Shown: in pieces, positions 1-9,782 of the stretch | Numbering within the stretch: the first letter of the stretch is position 1 | How the letters are laid out: every line of letters starts with the position of its first letter | DNA from: Mesobacillus boroniphilus | Lineage (GTDB): Bacteria > Bacillota > Bacilli > Bacillales > Cytobacillaceae | DNA: 64,000 nucleotides | Assembly: GCF_018424685.1 (NCBI RefSeq) | Contig: NZ_QTKX01000001.1 | Span: forward strand, 1,860,001 to 1,924,000 | Direction of reading: 5' to 3' | Made by a program: the position numbers and the translations under genes | The notes under the pieces: model-generated | Databases searched by the model: none | What the model was told of the DNA's origin: nothing | What the model saw: the letters and a program-made list of their open reading frames with translations, nothing else

Positions 1-2647
1 ATGTTCGGATCAGTCTTCCGAACCCCTGTTTAAATCTCAGGACGGCTTCAGGCAGGGATAGTTCAGAGAAAGGACTGCCACCGTTTTCCTTGATTAAAGA
101 ACATTTTGCGGCTGTAATCGGTTCATCTGGAGGTGTAAAAGGAAGCCTCACGATGATCAAGCATGAAAGATCTTCACCTGGAATATCGACACCCTCCCAG
201 AAACTGCTGGTCCCGAATAAAATCGCTTTGTCGAAACGTTTGAAATTCCTGGTCAGTCTTGTCCTGCTGCCTGCAGTAATACCCTGGGCAATTAAGATGA
301 ATTCTTCCAGCAGGCCGCTCTCTTTGATTAGTTCATAAGCCTTTTTCAGCATCTCATGGGATGTGAATAATATCAGCATCCGGCCTTTAGTTGCTTCAGC
401 AATCGATATGATATGTTCCGTAATGGCTGCCACATAGTCATCATTGGAAACAGACTTTATATCCGGCAAGTCATCAGGGACAATAAGCTTGACCTGAGAC
501 TCATAAGAAAATGGTGATGGAATCTGCTTTTCCATCAGCGTATTTCGCAGTCCCAATTCCTTTTTAATAAAAGTGAAGGAATTATTAACAGATAAGGTTG
601 CTGAGGTAACGACTACACTTCTTTTTTTCGCAAAAAATTGTTCTGCCAAATATTCAGATACATATACAGGCCGTGAAAAAATGGTCGTTGAATTTTGCAA
701 AGACCTTATATCTGCCTCGATCCATCTCACATAGCCGCTATCATCCATAAAAAGGGTCCTAGCCGTACTGCAGATCCGTTCCAAATCTTCTTTCACTTGT
801 ACAACCTCTTCAAGGATTGATTGCTGCACGCCTGTGTAGCGATTAGGGCTTTTCCCCGCCTCATCCAGCCTCTTTTCCAGAGAATTGATTAAATCCTTTA
901 AGTGAAAATAAAACCTTTCTGCGGTTGTTTTCAATGCAGTCCAAATCCGGTTATCCTTGTCCGGAACGATGCTAGCATTCATTTTGCTTCCATAGGTTTT
1001 ATTCTTCAATGCTTTTCTTGCATAGGTTCCCGCAAGCTTGAAGAGTTCTTCCGTTTCATATACCAAATCTGAAATTAACTGATTGATTTCAAACGTATGA
1101 AGCCTGCTGCCCAAATCAGCGTTATTATTGTTTAACAACATCTCCAATTTATAGAACAGCTGGTTTTGGTCATATAGGCCTAGCTGATTAAGTACTAACC
1201 TGACAGCAAGATAGTCCAGTGACTTCCCAAAGTACTTTCCTGCCGCCTTTTCGAACTGATGGCCTTCATCAAGTACTGCATAGTCATAATTCGGTAACGG
1301 ACCTTTTTCTGAAACAAGGTCGGCAAGCAGCATCGAATGGTTAGTGATTAGAATATCCGCATTATGTGCTTTTTCGATCGCCCTTTGATAAAAATCATGG
1401 TCCTCCCAGTGCTTCGTCTTGAGGAAGAGCGCGCGTTCATTTTTCACTTTAATCCAGAAGAGCATACCCCCGCTAGACAAATTGAGTTCATCAAAATCTC
1501 CAGTTTCTGTTTGCGTAAGCCATACAAGGATTTGCATTTTAGTAAGGGCTGTATCATAATTCTCCTCTACCTCCCTCAGAGATTGCTCAAACCGGGCCAT
1601 GCTGATATAGTTGTTTCTGCCTTTAATCAACGATGCATTTATGGTTGTTCCCAGTACATGAGCCAGTTTCGGAACGTCATTGAATAAGAGCTGCTCCTGA
1701 AGCTGCGTTGTGTAAGTACTAACTACAACTGGATTATTACTTTCCAATGAAAATATTGCCGATGGAATCAAATAACCAAGTGACTTTCCTACTCCCGTCC
1801 CTGCTTCAATCAAAGCATGGCCATTCTTTGAGAAAGCTTCGCGCACGCAGTCCATCATCTCGATCTGTCCATGCCTGAACTCATAGCCAGAAAAAGCTTT
1901 TTGGAGTAAAGACTTTTTTTCCTCCACTGATTCCGGATACTCAATAGCACTTTGTTCAACCTTACGGATTCCGGCCCTTTTTTTCAAAGCAATCCCACGG
2001 TATACCTCAATATGATCAGGCAATATTTCCAGTGTTCTCTCCTTCAAACTCAATACATCATCAAAAATTAAGTGAAGATCACTCTTCAGCCCTTCAGAAA
2101 GCTTTGCCAGCTCCTTGACTGTTACCTCAGGCAAGGCTTTTACAGCCTCAAGCATAATCAACAGCAACTCTGCCGTCACTTGTGCATCACTATCAGCCTG
2201 GTGAGGACGGTCATGATGCAAATCCTCCCTTGCAGCCAAATCAGTCAGTTTATAACTGTCTGCAGACGGATACAGGATCCTTGCCATTTCCACAGTATCT
2301 ATAACAGGACCATAAAAACCTTCCTGGCCTGAGTTTAATAATTCTTCTTGTAAAAAGGAAAGATCAAACAAGACATTATGAGCCACAAAATAAGCATCTT
2401 CAAGCATTTCAGAAACCTGCGGAGCGATTTCCTCAAATAATGGAGCATCCTTCACCATTGGATCAGATATTCCCGTCAACTGTTCAATGAAGGCAGGAAT
2501 CTCCTTCAATGGATTGACAAGCGAGGAAAAACGGCCGGTAATCTTGCCATCCTCAATGATCACTGCTCCAAATTGTATAATTCGGTCACCCTTTTTAGGG
2601 GAATTGCCCGTTGTTTCTAAATCTACAACCACAAATTTTTGGCTCAT
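1..2647 (-). CDS. dinG: DinG-family exonuclease/helicase (3' end cut by window edge)
   Basis: About 882 codons are visible and the frame is still open at base 1. The B. subtilis protein is roughly 930 residues, so about 50 C-terminal residues are missing. The N-terminus is a DnaQ-type 3'-5' exonuclease domain (DLETTG near residue 9, a second acidic motif in AHNVLFD, and HQADSDA further on). It is followed by a superfamily 2 helicase core with Walker A GTGVGKS and a DEGH box. The position where XPD/DinG helicases place the first iron-sulfur cysteine reads GRNNYIS, and I find no cysteine between Walker A and DEGH, so an Fe-S cluster is unlikely. This resembles the Staphylococcus aureus DinG lineage, described as nuclease-dominated. 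The ATG has an AGAGGTG ribosome site. Likely DNA-repair role; helicase activity is uncertain. Confidence 0.93.
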   Translation of the reverse strand, partial: MSQKFVVVDLETTGNSPKKGDRIIQFGAVIIEDGKITGRFSSLVNPLKEIPAFIEQLTGISDPMVKDAPLFEEIAPQVSEMLEDAYFVAHNVLFDLSFLQEELLNSGQEGFYGPVIDTVEMARILYPSADSYKLTDLAAREDLHHDRPHQADSDAQVTAELLLIMLEAVKALPEVTVKELAKLSEGLKSDLHLIFDDVLSLKERTLEILPDHIEVYRGIALKKRAGIRKVEQSAIEYPESVEEKKSLLQKAFSGYEFRHGQIEMMDCVREAFSKNGHALIEAGTGVGKSLGYLIPSAIFSLESNNPVVVSTYTTQLQEQLLFNDVPKLAHVLGTTINASLIKGRNNYISMARFEQSLREVEENYDTALTKMQILVWLTQTETGDFDELNLSSGGMLFWIKVKNERALFLKTKHWEDHDFYQRAIEKAHNADILITNHSMLLADLVSEKGPLPNYDYAVLDEGHQFEKAAGKYFGKSLDYLAVRLVLNQLGLYDQNQLFYKLEMLLNNNNADLGSRLHTFEINQLISDLVYETEELFKLAGTYARKALKNKTYGSKMNASIVPDKDNRIWTALKTTAERFYFHLKDLINSLEKRLDEAGKSPNRYTGVQQSILEEVVQVKEDLERICSTARTLFMDDSGYVRWIEADIRSLQNSTTIFSRPVYVSEYLAEQFFAKKRSVVVTSATLSVNNSFTFIKKELGLRNTLMEKQIPSPFSYESQVKLIVPDDLPDIKSVSNDDYVAAITEHIISIAEATKGRMLILFTSHEMLKKAYELIKESGLLEEFILIAQGITAGSRTRLTRNFKRFDKAILFGTSSFWEGVDIPGEDLSCLIIVRLPFTPPDEPITAAKCSLIKENGGSPFSELSLPEAVLRFKQGFGRLIRT

Positions 2648-2979
2648 TCTTCAATACACCTCTAACATTCAGTCAAACAAAACCGTATCACAAAAAATAT
2701 GAAAGTGAAAGCGGGACATTGCCCATATTGTCACAATCCCTTACGCTCCTGCTACTATTATTACCATTACAATTACTTTTGGATAATTCTTTTTTCCGTG
2801 GGTGGCGAAAACATACCAGCAGCCACATCGTCTCAAGATCTTTTTTTCATAGTTGCCCTGCCGCCTTTATACAAAATCCAGCAGGGTAAAAAAATCGACT
2901 TCTGGATTACACATTTGTCGTCCAAGCGACAAAGCCACGAACAGAGCATGTTATAAAGATTAGAGAAGTACTGTATGAA
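2648..2979. other. Gene-free interval between panD terminator and dinG
   Basis: About 330 bases without a credible gene. Plus-strand open frames here are rich in Tyr, Phe and Ser, have no ribosome binding site, and do not look like a protein. A small hairpin (TTTGTCG/CGACAAA, 2914-2933) is visible. The interval must hold the dinG promoter on the minus strand, but I could not pick convincing boxes. Confidence 0.5.
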
Positions 2980-3005
2980 AAAACTCCCGACGGTTCGGGA
3001 GTTTT
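2980..3005 (-). terminator. Intrinsic terminator after panD
   Basis: An 11-bp inverted repeat (AAAACTCCCGA / TCGGGAGTTTT) with a 4-base loop sits 7 bases past the panD stop codon. On the minus strand the right arm ends in T residues. It closes the panB-panC-panD unit; the symmetry means it could also act on the plus strand. Confidence 0.8.
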
Positions 3006-3011
3006 CTAATT

Positions 3012-3398
3012 TTATAAAAATACTGTTTTCTCAGGTTCAGCATGAAGCATTTCTACTATACGGTTATTCTCATCCATCAATGCAACTTTTGGCTGGTGAG
3101 ACGGAATCTTTTCTTCAGGAACAAGCGCATAGGAAATGATGATCACCACGTCACCCTCATGGACTAGACGAGCTGCTGCACCATTAAGGCACACTACTCC
3201 GCTCCCTCTTTCTCCCGGAATAATATATGTTTCAAAGCGAGCGCCATTATTATTATTGACAATTTGAACTTTTTCATTAGCAACCATACCAACTGCGTCC
3301 AGAATATCGCTGTCGATTGTTATGCTGCCGACATAGTTCAGATTTGCTTCGGTTACTCTTGCTCGATGTATTTTAGCATTCATCATGGTGCGGAACAT
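3012..3398 (-). CDS. panD: Aspartate 1-decarboxylase PanD
   Basis: 128 residues, the family's usual length. The enzyme decarboxylates L-aspartate to beta-alanine, the amine half of pantothenate. The proenzyme cleaves itself between Gly24 and Ser25 to make a pyruvoyl cofactor, and here residues 24-25 are Gly-Ser within NYVGS. The conserved NNNNGAR and GAAARLV blocks are present. An in-frame TTG three codons upstream is only one to two bases from the AGGGGG ribosome site, so the ATG at 3398 (spacing about 10) is chosen. It is the last gene of the pan operon, 23 bases after panC, and is followed directly by a terminator. Confidence 0.97.
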   Translation of the reverse strand: MFRTMMNAKIHRARVTEANLNYVGSITIDSDILDAVGMVANEKVQIVNNNNGARFETYIIPGERGSGVVCLNGAAARLVHEGDVVIIISYALVPEEKIPSHQPKVALMDENNRIVEMLHAEPEKTVFL

Positions 3399-3421
3399 GG
3401 AATACAATCCCCCTAAATAAA

Positions 3422-4270
3422 TTATTCTACTTCTAAAATGGTATTGTCAATCAGTCTTGCTTTCGAGAACTTCACCGCAAGGGCTATGATCACTTTACCC
3501 TTCAATGTCTCTAACTCTTGCAGCTCAGGATAAGAATAGATTTCAACATAATCAACTAAACCTGACGTATTCTCATGGATATGATGTTTCATCACTCCAA
3601 CAAGTTCATCCGGATTTCTTTCGCCTCTCTCAACGGCGAGTCTCGCCATCTTCAGGCTACTGTTAAGTTCAACTGCCTGTTGTCTTTCATCTTCACTTAA
3701 ATAGACATTTCTCGAACTTTTTGCAAGCCCATCTTCTTCACGTACTGTTTCAACTGGAATCAATTCTATCGGAAAATTAAAATCCTTGATCAGGCCATCG
3801 ACCACTGCGACCTGCTGGGCATCCTTGAGGCCAAAATATGCCCTCGTTGGCTGGATAATATTAAACAGCTTGATTAAGACAGTCGCTACTCCGTCAAAAT
3901 GCCCAGGCCTTGATTTGCCGCAAAGCACATTTGTCCTGTCAACAACAGATACTTTTACCGAAGCACGATCTGGATACATTTCTTCAGCAGAAGGATAGAA
4001 TATAAAATCTACCCCCTCAGCCTTCGCTATCAAATGATCGCGCTCAAAATCCCGTGGATAGGCATCCAAATCTTCCGTAGGACCGAATTGAAGGGGATTC
4101 ACGAAAATGCTCAGGACAACAATGTCGTTTTTCGGACGCGCCCTCTTCATCAATGATATATGGCCATCATGCAGGAAACCCATGGTTGGTACGTAACCGA
4201 TGGTCTTTCCTTTAGATTTTAATCTTTGCATCTGTTCCTGCATCTCGGTGATTGTTCTTATGATTTTCAT
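3422..4270 (-). CDS. panC: Pantothenate synthetase PanC
   Basis: 282 residues. It condenses pantoate and beta-alanine with ATP hydrolysis to AMP, the last step of pantothenate synthesis, in the cytoplasm. The nucleotidyltransferase HIGH-type motif appears as DGHISL near residue 37 after TMGFLH, and the KMSKS-like loop as KSSRNVYLS near residue 186. The pantoate-binding FVNPLQFGP block is clear. Its ATG overlaps the panB stop codon (ATGA), implying translational coupling. The gene is full length with no disruption. Confidence 0.97.
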   Translation of the reverse strand: MKIIRTITEMQEQMQRLKSKGKTIGYVPTMGFLHDGHISLMKRARPKNDIVVLSIFVNPLQFGPTEDLDAYPRDFERDHLIAKAEGVDFIFYPSAEEMYPDRASVKVSVVDRTNVLCGKSRPGHFDGVATVLIKLFNIIQPTRAYFGLKDAQQVAVVDGLIKDFNFPIELIPVETVREEDGLAKSSRNVYLSEDERQQAVELNSSLKMARLAVERGERNPDELVGVMKHHIHENTSGLVDYVEIYSYPELQELETLKGKVIIALAVKFSKARLIDNTILEVE

Positions 4271-5103
4271 TCTTTTCCCCCGTACAATGCCTGCAATTCT
4301 TCTTCCTTCATGGTAAAGCTATGTTTATCTTCTGGGAATTCCTTATGCCTAACTTCAGAAACATATGCATTGAGGCCTGAAGAGATCAGTTCATTCACAT
4401 TGGTATATTGCTTCACGAATTTTGGGACACGGTCCACGCCATAAGTGATAATATCGTGGTATACAAGTACCTGTCCGTCAACATCCGCTCCAGCCCCAAT
4501 ACCAATCGTAGGGATTGTAAGGGCCTGGCTTACTTGTTCAGCCAGCTGTTTAGGGACGCACTCGAGCACAACAGCAAAGGCGCCTGCCTCTTCGCATTTT
4601 TTGGCGTCATCAATCAGTTTTTTGGCCGCATCCGCACTCTTCCCCTGTACTTTATATCCACCAAGTACTCCAACAGATTGTGGGGTGAGGCCAAGGTGTG
4701 CTACTACAGGTACTCCTGCCTTGGTCAGTGCTTTTATATGGTCAATGACCTCATCAGCACCCTCTAATTTGACAGCGTTTGCTCCAGTTTCCTGCATGAT
4801 TCTCGCACCGTTTATTAGCGTGTCTTTGATCGACAGATGATAGCTCATAAATGGCAAATCGACAACGATGAATGTATTGCCCGCTCCTCGCCTGACAGCT
4901 TTTGAATGGTGGATCATATCCTCCATTGTCACTGGTACAGTCGAGTCATAGCCAAGCACGACCATGCCAAGTGAATCACCGACAAGAATCATGTCAGCTT
5001 CTGCTTGCTCTGCATGTTTGGCAGAGGGATAATCATAGGCTGTTACCATTACAATTTTGCTGCCGGTTTGCTTCATTTTCAAGAAATCAGTTGTTTGTTT
5101 CAT
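4267..5103 (-). CDS. panB: Ketopantoate hydroxymethyltransferase PanB
   Basis: 278 residues. It transfers a hydroxymethyl group from methylene-tetrahydrofolate to alpha-ketoisovalerate, the first committed step of pantothenate synthesis. Family motifs are visible: [23 protein letters not shown] with the metal-binding Asp, and DLPFMSYH. Two ATGs lie close together; the upstream one (5109) is a single base from GGAGG, while the one at 5103 has a 7-base spacing and matches the usual N-terminus, so 5103 is chosen. It is first in panB-panC-panD and is preceded by a 200-base structured leader with a terminator, so expression is probably controlled by attenuation. Confidence 0.97.
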   Translation of the reverse strand: MKQTTDFLKMKQTGSKIVMVTAYDYPSAKHAEQAEADMILVGDSLGMVVLGYDSTVPVTMEDMIHHSKAVRRGAGNTFIVVDLPFMSYHLSIKDTLINGARIMQETGANAVKLEGADEVIDHIKALTKAGVPVVAHLGLTPQSVGVLGGYKVQGKSADAAKKLIDDAKKCEEAGAFAVVLECVPKQLAEQVSQALTIPTIGIGAGADVDGQVLVYHDIITYGVDRVPKFVKQYTNVNELISSGLNAYVSEVRHKEFPEDKHSFTMKEEELQALYGGKE

Positions 5104-5158
5104 TTTCATTCCTCCCTTTTTCTTAAGAGGAGATAAAACAATCCATCAATGCCAGACA

Positions 5159-5194
5159 CTAAAAAAGGACCCATCTTTGCCAGAAGGACCCTTT
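5159..5194 (-). terminator. Intrinsic terminator inside the panB leader
   Basis: A 9-bp stem (AAAGGGTCC with GGGTCCTTT, two G-U pairs, 13-base loop) is followed by six T residues on the minus strand. It lies between the likely panB transcription start and the panB gene, and also downstream of birA. It may therefore be a regulated attenuator, the terminator of the birA operon, or both. Confidence 0.75.
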
Positions 5195-5300
5195 GAAGCC
5201 TGTACTTGTTTCATCCCTCTGTCCCAGTCCGCTACCGGATCCAGGCAGAACTATTTTTTTATAAAATAAATCAGCAAGGTGCAGTTCTCTCGATACCGCC
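5195..5300 (-). ncRNA. Structured panB 5' leader, candidate metabolite-sensing RNA
   Basis: Between the predicted panB start of transcription and the terminator lie several stems on the minus strand. AGAACT/AGTTCT pairs 5283-5288 with 5247-5252, and GCCTG/CAGGC pairs 5242-5246 with 5198-5202. The latter encloses a TCCG-GTAG-CGGA hairpin and a CTG-GGA-CAG hairpin. A candidate RNA called the pan motif is known upstream of panB in Firmicutes. I cannot confirm membership by eye because I did not match its bulged-A consensus. The layout of promoter, structured leader and terminator before panB is what the sequence shows; ligand control is inference. Confidence 0.45.
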
Positions 5301-5307
5301 CAGATTG

Positions 5308-5336
5308 ATTATAGCAAATGACTGCTTTTTTGGCTA
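5308..5336 (-). promoter_or_regulatory. Sigma-A-type promoter for panB
   Basis: On the minus strand TAGCCA (4 of 6 matches to the -35) is followed after 17 bases by a perfect TATAAT with an extended TGC upstream. It lies just past the birA stop codon, so panBCD can be transcribed separately from the birA operon. The leader it starts is about 200 nt. Confidence 0.7.
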
Positions 5337-5346
5337 CATAACGAAA

Positions 5347-6342
5347 TTAACCTTCTATCTGGATATCTGCGGAGTAAATATTATGAATTTCGCCTGTTGG
5401 ATCCTCGATCAAAAGAACTCCATCTTCAGTGATGCCGATGGCTTTTCCCTTGATTTCCCCGGTAAGTGTTCTTGCAGTGATCTGTTTACCGATGCTTATA
5501 GCGTAGCTTTCCCACATCAGCTTTATCGGAAAAAAGCCTTTTTCCAGATAAAGCAAATACAATTTCTCCAATTTTTCCAAGATCGTCCTGATCAATATTT
5601 CCCTGTCTATTATTTTGCCAGATTCAATGGAGAGCGACGAAGCGATTGTTCGGATATCCTCCGGGAAATCTTCTATGCCTGTATTTACATTGATACCGAT
5701 CCCGATAATAATTGAATTAATGCGATCTGATTCAGCCTGTAGCTCAGTAAGGATCCCAGTTATTTTCTTGCCGTTAATGAGAATATCATTCGGCCATTTT
5801 ATTTCGGGCAATAAGCCTGTTACTTCCTCTATGGCCTGCACCACTCCTACTGCAGTGATCAATGTCAGCTGCGGGGCTTTCGGGATGGGGATTTTCGGCC
5901 TGAGGATGATGCTCATCCATATTCCTGTATATTTGGGAGAATGCCATTTACGGTCCATCCTCCCTCTGCCTGCAATTTGCTCTTCGGCAATCACGACAGT
6001 TCCCTCTTCGGCATTGTCATAAGCCAGCTTATACGCTATTTTTTGAGTGGATTCCACGCTGTCATGGTAGTGCAGATTTCTGCCTAGGAATTCAGTGTTT
6101 AAGCCAAGGGTTATTTTATCTGCAGACATATTGTCCGGGATTGAGACGATCTTGTATCCTCTTCTTCTAACCGCCTCAAACTGAAAACCTTCCTTGCGAA
6201 GTCCCTCGATATGTTTCCACACCGCTGTGCGGGTACAGCCCGCAATGTCAGCCAGATGTTGGCCGGATAAATATTCAGTTTCGTTTTTCGTAAAAGCATC
6301 TATTAATTTTTTCCTGATTTCAGATTGGACGCGCTCAGCCAT
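5347..6342 (-). CDS. birA: Bifunctional biotin-protein ligase / biotin operon repressor BirA
   Basis: 331 residues, the two-domain form. A winged helix-turn-helix spans residues 20-65 (GQHLADIAGCTRTAVWKHI). The catalytic domain has the biotinyl-AMP loop GRGRMDR at 125-131 and KWPNDI at 182-187. It activates biotin to biotinyl-5'-AMP, transfers it to carboxylase carrier proteins, and represses biotin genes when holo. The start overlaps the last 40 bases of cca; AAGGAG lies 11 bases before the ATG. It is the last gene of the ypjD-to-birA operon and probably ends at the hairpin in the panB leader. Confidence 0.96.
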   Translation of the reverse strand: MAERVQSEIRKKLIDAFTKNETEYLSGQHLADIAGCTRTAVWKHIEGLRKEGFQFEAVRRRGYKIVSIPDNMSADKITLGLNTEFLGRNLHYHDSVESTQKIAYKLAYDNAEEGTVVIAEEQIAGRGRMDRKWHSPKYTGIWMSIILRPKIPIPKAPQLTLITAVGVVQAIEEVTGLLPEIKWPNDILINGKKITGILTELQAESDRINSIIIGIGINVNTGIEDFPEDIRTIASSLSIESGKIIDREILIRTILEKLEKLYLLYLEKGFFPIKLMWESYAISIGKQITARTLTGEIKGKAIGITEDGVLLIEDPTGEIHNIYSADIQIEG

Positions 6343-7511
6343 TTCTTTATTTTCTCCTTCTCATTTGGCACGACGCCATTGATTACAGAACGTTCGATTT
6401 CCTCAAGAATCTCGCGCAGCCAGGGACCAGGATGTTTTCCCATCCAGGTCATAACATCATTCCCCGTTACATCTAATTCCTTTCGATGCTTAATCGGAAG
6501 ACGCTCATGCAATTCCCTGATTGTTCCGATACTGACATCCATATTTTGGAGGGACGCATACACTATTTCTGCACTAATCGCATCCTCCAGTCCTGCCTTA
6601 TAAACCAATTCCAGATTCCATTCATTTTCAAGGCGATGTAATATCAATGAATGAATTTGTTTGATCCTTTTAATTTTCTGGACTGGAAGCTTCCATTCTC
6701 TCAGGAATCCGTCAATTTCTTTGTGTTGCAATCCTAATTTAAATACCAGCAAAACCCATGATTCCGCCAGTTGGAAGTTCTCTCTTAATTGTCCTGAGAA
6801 TTGGATTACTTCGTCACAATGACCTTTCAACCCTGGCAGATATTGAATGATCCCACTATTCGCCAGCAATTGCACCGCTTCACTCCTGGCTGGCCCCATA
6901 AGCAATTTTTCAAACTCAACAGTTTTCCGTTCCACCGCTATGTTCTCCAGCAGTTTACAGTGAGCTGCAAGCGAATCTAAAGTGTGCTTTTCAATCGAAA
7001 AAGATAATTGTGACTGGAATCTTACTGCCCTTAGCATCCTCAATGCATCTTCACCGAAACGTTCATCAGGATTACCTACAGTCACAATCTCCTTTTTGTT
7101 GATCGCTTCTTTGCCGGCGAAAGGATCGATAATGTTCCCTTCCTTGTCCATAGCCATTGCATTCATCGTGAAATCTCGGCGCTGTAAATCCTCATTTAAT
7201 GACCGAATAAAAGAGACCTTATCTGGTCTTCGGAAATCAGAGTAGTTTTGTTCCGAACGGAAGGTGGTTATTTCATAATGGGCGCCTTTATAATGGACGA
7301 GTATCGTTCCATGTTCAATTCCAACATCATTGGTTTTAGGGAAAATCTGTTTTATTTCCTCAGGCATCGCTGAGGTAGCGATATCAACATCGGATATTTT
7401 GCGCCCGAGGATATGATCCCTGACAGAGCCGCCGACAAAATACGCTTCAAACCCAGCATTCTCAATTAATTGAAGGACAGGTACCGCCTGTAAGAATGGT
7501 TCGCCAATCAT
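6303..7511 (-). CDS. cca: CCA tRNA nucleotidyltransferase
   Basis: 402 residues, class II CCA-adding enzyme of the Firmicute type. It builds or repairs the 3' CCA end of tRNA from CTP and ATP. The head domain carries GGSVRD (27-32) and the catalytic DVD (41-43), followed by [12 protein letters not shown] and the template-like [12 protein letters not shown] motif. The start codon overlaps the bshA stop as ATGA, so the two are translationally coupled, and the 3' end overlaps birA. Full length and intact. Confidence 0.96.
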   Translation of the reverse strand: MIGEPFLQAVPVLQLIENAGFEAYFVGGSVRDHILGRKISDVDIATSAMPEEIKQIFPKTNDVGIEHGTILVHYKGAHYEITTFRSEQNYSDFRRPDKVSFIRSLNEDLQRRDFTMNAMAMDKEGNIIDPFAGKEAINKKEIVTVGNPDERFGEDALRMLRAVRFQSQLSFSIEKHTLDSLAAHCKLLENIAVERKTVEFEKLLMGPARSEAVQLLANSGIIQYLPGLKGHCDEVIQFSGQLRENFQLAESWVLLVFKLGLQHKEIDGFLREWKLPVQKIKRIKQIHSLILHRLENEWNLELVYKAGLEDAISAEIVYASLQNMDVSIGTIRELHERLPIKHRKELDVTGNDVMTWMGKHPGPWLREILEEIERSVINGVVPNEKEKIKKWLSASNLKSGKN

Positions 7512-8647
7512 TGTTCTTCCTGCCCAACGATATTGTAGTAAATGCTTTCATATTCAGAGACAATTTGTTCAGCACTGAAGCTCTTTTCTGCCCGTTCAAT
7601 CGAGTTCTCAGCAAATCGCTTCTGGATTTCCGGGTTTGCAAGTATATCAACAGCTTTAACCGTTATCTCTTTGATATTTCCTAATTCGCATATGTACCCC
7701 GTCTTTCCGTCCACAATCACCTCTGGAATTCCTCCTACATTCGTTCCGATACACGGTACTCCACAAGCCATTGCCTCTAAAGCTACCAGTCCGAAACTTT
7801 CTTTTTCTGAAAGAAGAAGCATCAAATCACTTAATGAATATAGTTCTTCTACTCTTTCCTGTTTTCCTAGGAGCAGTACTTTGTCGCGAATCCCAAGTTC
7901 ACTTGCAAGATTACAGACAGTCTTCATTTCCGGTCCATCTCCAACAAGCAAAAGCTTTGCCGGCATTTTTTCTGCAATCCCTGCGAATGTTTTAATGACA
8001 TCTGGAACTCTTTTAACTGGCCGAAAGTTGGATACATGGATGACTACTTTCTCTTCAGGAAGGATTCCATATTCCTTTCTGAGATCTGAGGAATCGATCC
8101 GTTTGTTGACACGAGTGTCTATGAAGTTGTATACACAGCCGATTTCCTTGTCCGGTTTGATTAAATCATAAGTCTGCTGGATAAGCGAATTGGAAACAGC
8201 TGTAACGTAATCGGACTTTTCAATTCCAAAGCGAATGGCATCAGTGAGAGATGGATCGTATCCAAGAACAGTAATATCCGTACCATGAAGCGTGGTGACA
8301 ATCTTCAAATCACGCCCACTCATCTGGCGAGCCAAAATGGCACATACAGCATGGGGGATCGCATAATGGACGTGGAGGACATCTAAATTCTCCAATACTG
8401 CGACCTCAGCAATTTTGCTGGCCAGGGCAATATCGTATGGAGGATATTGAAAAACAGAGTATTGATTGACCTCTACCTCATGCGAGTATATATTTCGGTA
8501 CATTTTTTTCAGGCGGAAGGGAAGGCTTGAGGAAATGAAATGGATCTCATGACCTCTCTCTGCCAGCAGCTTCCCGAGTTCTGTCGCGACGACACCAGAA
8601 CCACCCACGGTCGGGTAGCAGGTGATGCCAATTTTTAGTTTCTTCAT
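7508..8647 (-). CDS. bshA: N-acetyl-alpha-D-glucosaminyl L-malate synthase BshA
   Basis: 379 residues. A GT-B fold glycosyltransferase (GT4 type) that joins UDP-GlcNAc and L-malate, the first step of bacillithiol synthesis. The N-terminus [19 protein letters not shown] is characteristic of BshA, and the donor-binding ESFGLVALE (E-x7-E) is near residue 290. It starts on an ATGA overlap with bshB1 and stops on another with cca. Coupling to bshB1 puts the first two bacillithiol steps in one message. bshC is not in this window. Confidence 0.96.
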   Translation of the reverse strand: MKKLKIGITCYPTVGGSGVVATELGKLLAERGHEIHFISSSLPFRLKKMYRNIYSHEVEVNQYSVFQYPPYDIALASKIAEVAVLENLDVLHVHYAIPHAVCAILARQMSGRDLKIVTTLHGTDITVLGYDPSLTDAIRFGIEKSDYVTAVSNSLIQQTYDLIKPDKEIGCVYNFIDTRVNKRIDSSDLRKEYGILPEEKVVIHVSNFRPVKRVPDVIKTFAGIAEKMPAKLLLVGDGPEMKTVCNLASELGIRDKVLLLGKQERVEELYSLSDLMLLLSEKESFGLVALEAMACGVPCIGTNVGGIPEVIVDGKTGYICELGNIKEITVKAVDILANPEIQKRFAENSIERAEKSFSAEQIVSEYESIYYNIVGQEEQ

Positions 8648-9360
8648 TTTCCTTCCCCTAACAAATCCTTGTGGATTAACAATGGTTTTTTGGACATAAA
8701 TCCTTCGGCGTATGCAACGCCGGCTTCTTTGCCGAATAGTTTCTCGCGCGCCTCGACCGTTTCGATATAACCGTTCACAAGCGGGGTGTCAAATGTGGCT
8801 TCCCCTTTCATGAATTGGCTTTCATAAGCATTTAGTGCATTGATTTTGATATTAATGAAATCCGAGACATCCACAACAAAATCAGGTTTATGGAATCCAT
8901 TGATCATATAAAAGTATAAAGCTTTTGCCCTATGTGGTTTCAGTCCGTAATCTTCATCATATCTTCTTACTGCTGCCGAAAAGACCGCCTCCTCAACAAG
9001 GCGGGCACAGCTGCCATGGTCAGGATGACGGTCATCAAAATAAGGTGCAAAAACTATGTCCGGAGTATTTCGCCTGATCACTGCAACAATTTTTCTTATG
9101 TATTCTTCTTTTAAAAACAACCCTCTGTCGGGCAAATCAAGCGCTTCCCTCATCTTCACTCCGAGAATGCCGGCTGCTTCATTTGCTTCACGGCTCCTTA
9201 TATCTACCGTTCCGTTTGAAGACATTTCCGCTTTGGTCAAATCACAAATCCCTATCACTTTTCCTTCGGCAGCATATTTTGCGATTGTTCCGCCCATTCC
9301 GATTTCCACATCATCCGAATGGGCACCAAACGCCAGAATATCAAGCTTCATCGCTTCCAT
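8644..9360 (-). CDS. bshB1: N-acetylglucosaminyl-malate deacetylase BshB1
   Basis: 238 residues from the chosen start. A zinc-dependent LmbE/PIG-L deacetylase removing the acetyl group from GlcNAc-malate, the second bacillithiol step. The metal motif reads AHSDD (H14, D16, D17; many relatives have AHPDD) and a second ligand block is HPDHGS near residue 110. Starts at 9366, 9360 and 9351 are possible; 9360 has a GGTGAT ribosome site at good spacing, inside mgsA. It overlaps mgsA by 20 bases and bshA by 4. Confidence 0.93.
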   Translation of the reverse strand: MEAMKLDILAFGAHSDDVEIGMGGTIAKYAAEGKVIGICDLTKAEMSSNGTVDIRSREANEAAGILGVKMREALDLPDRGLFLKEEYIRKIVAVIRRNTPDIVFAPYFDDRHPDHGSCARLVEEAVFSAAVRRYDEDYGLKPHRAKALYFYMINGFHKPDFVVDVSDFINIKINALNAYESQFMKGEATFDTPLVNGYIETVEAREKLFGKEAGVAYAEGFMSKKPLLIHKDLLGEGK

Positions 9361-9772
9361 GTTCATCACCAGTTTCTTTTTTCACTATATTCCGCCAATC
9401 CAGGTCTCCTCTTTCAATTCCCTTTACGAGTATCTCCGCTGTTCCCATATTGCTCGCCAGTGGAACAGAATATACATCACATAATCGAACCAGGGCAGTC
9501 ACGTCAGGTTCATGCGGCTGGGCCGTTAGGGGATCCCTGAAGAAAAACACTGCGTCCATTAAATTATTGGCGATCCGTGCGCCGATTTCCTGATCACCGC
9601 CAAAAGGGCCGGATTGAAACCTTGTCACTTCCAAACCGGTTGCTTCAATGATCCTCAATCCTGTAGTCCCGGTTGCGTATAACGTATGCTTTTCAAAAAT
9701 ATTCTTGTAAGCAACTGCGAACCCCACTAGATCATCTTTCTTTTTATCATGGGCAATTAAAGCAATGTTCAT
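9341..9772 (-). CDS. mgsA: Methylglyoxal synthase MgsA
   Basis: 143 residues. It converts dihydroxyacetone phosphate to methylglyoxal plus phosphate, a bypass of lower glycolysis. The signature [10 protein letters not shown], the catalytic [10 protein letters not shown] block and [11 protein letters not shown] are present. The ATG at 9772 follows AGGGGAG by 5 bases, whereas an upstream TTG lacks a site. Its position directly beside bacillithiol genes is conserved in Bacillus; bacillithiol takes part in methylglyoxal detoxification, so the linkage is sensible. Confidence 0.96.
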   Translation of the reverse strand: MNIALIAHDKKKDDLVGFAVAYKNIFEKHTLYATGTTGLRIIEATGLEVTRFQSGPFGGDQEIGARIANNLMDAVFFFRDPLTAQPHEPDVTALVRLCDVYSVPLASNMGTAEILVKGIERGDLDWRNIVKKETGDEHGSDEA

Positions 9773-9782
9773 GGTTTCTCCC

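Noticed and set aside
2699..2956. Plus-strand frame with Cys-x2-Cys start upstream of panD
   Set aside because: No ribosome site, runs of Tyr from low-complexity DNA, and three overlapping frames of similar length.
4408..4840. Long plus-strand frames opposite panB
   Set aside because: Shadows of the panB reading frame; rich in Ser and Thr, no ribosome sites.
5198..5252. T-box leader upstream of panB
   Set aside because: The conserved T-box antiterminator sequence with its GGTGG core is absent.
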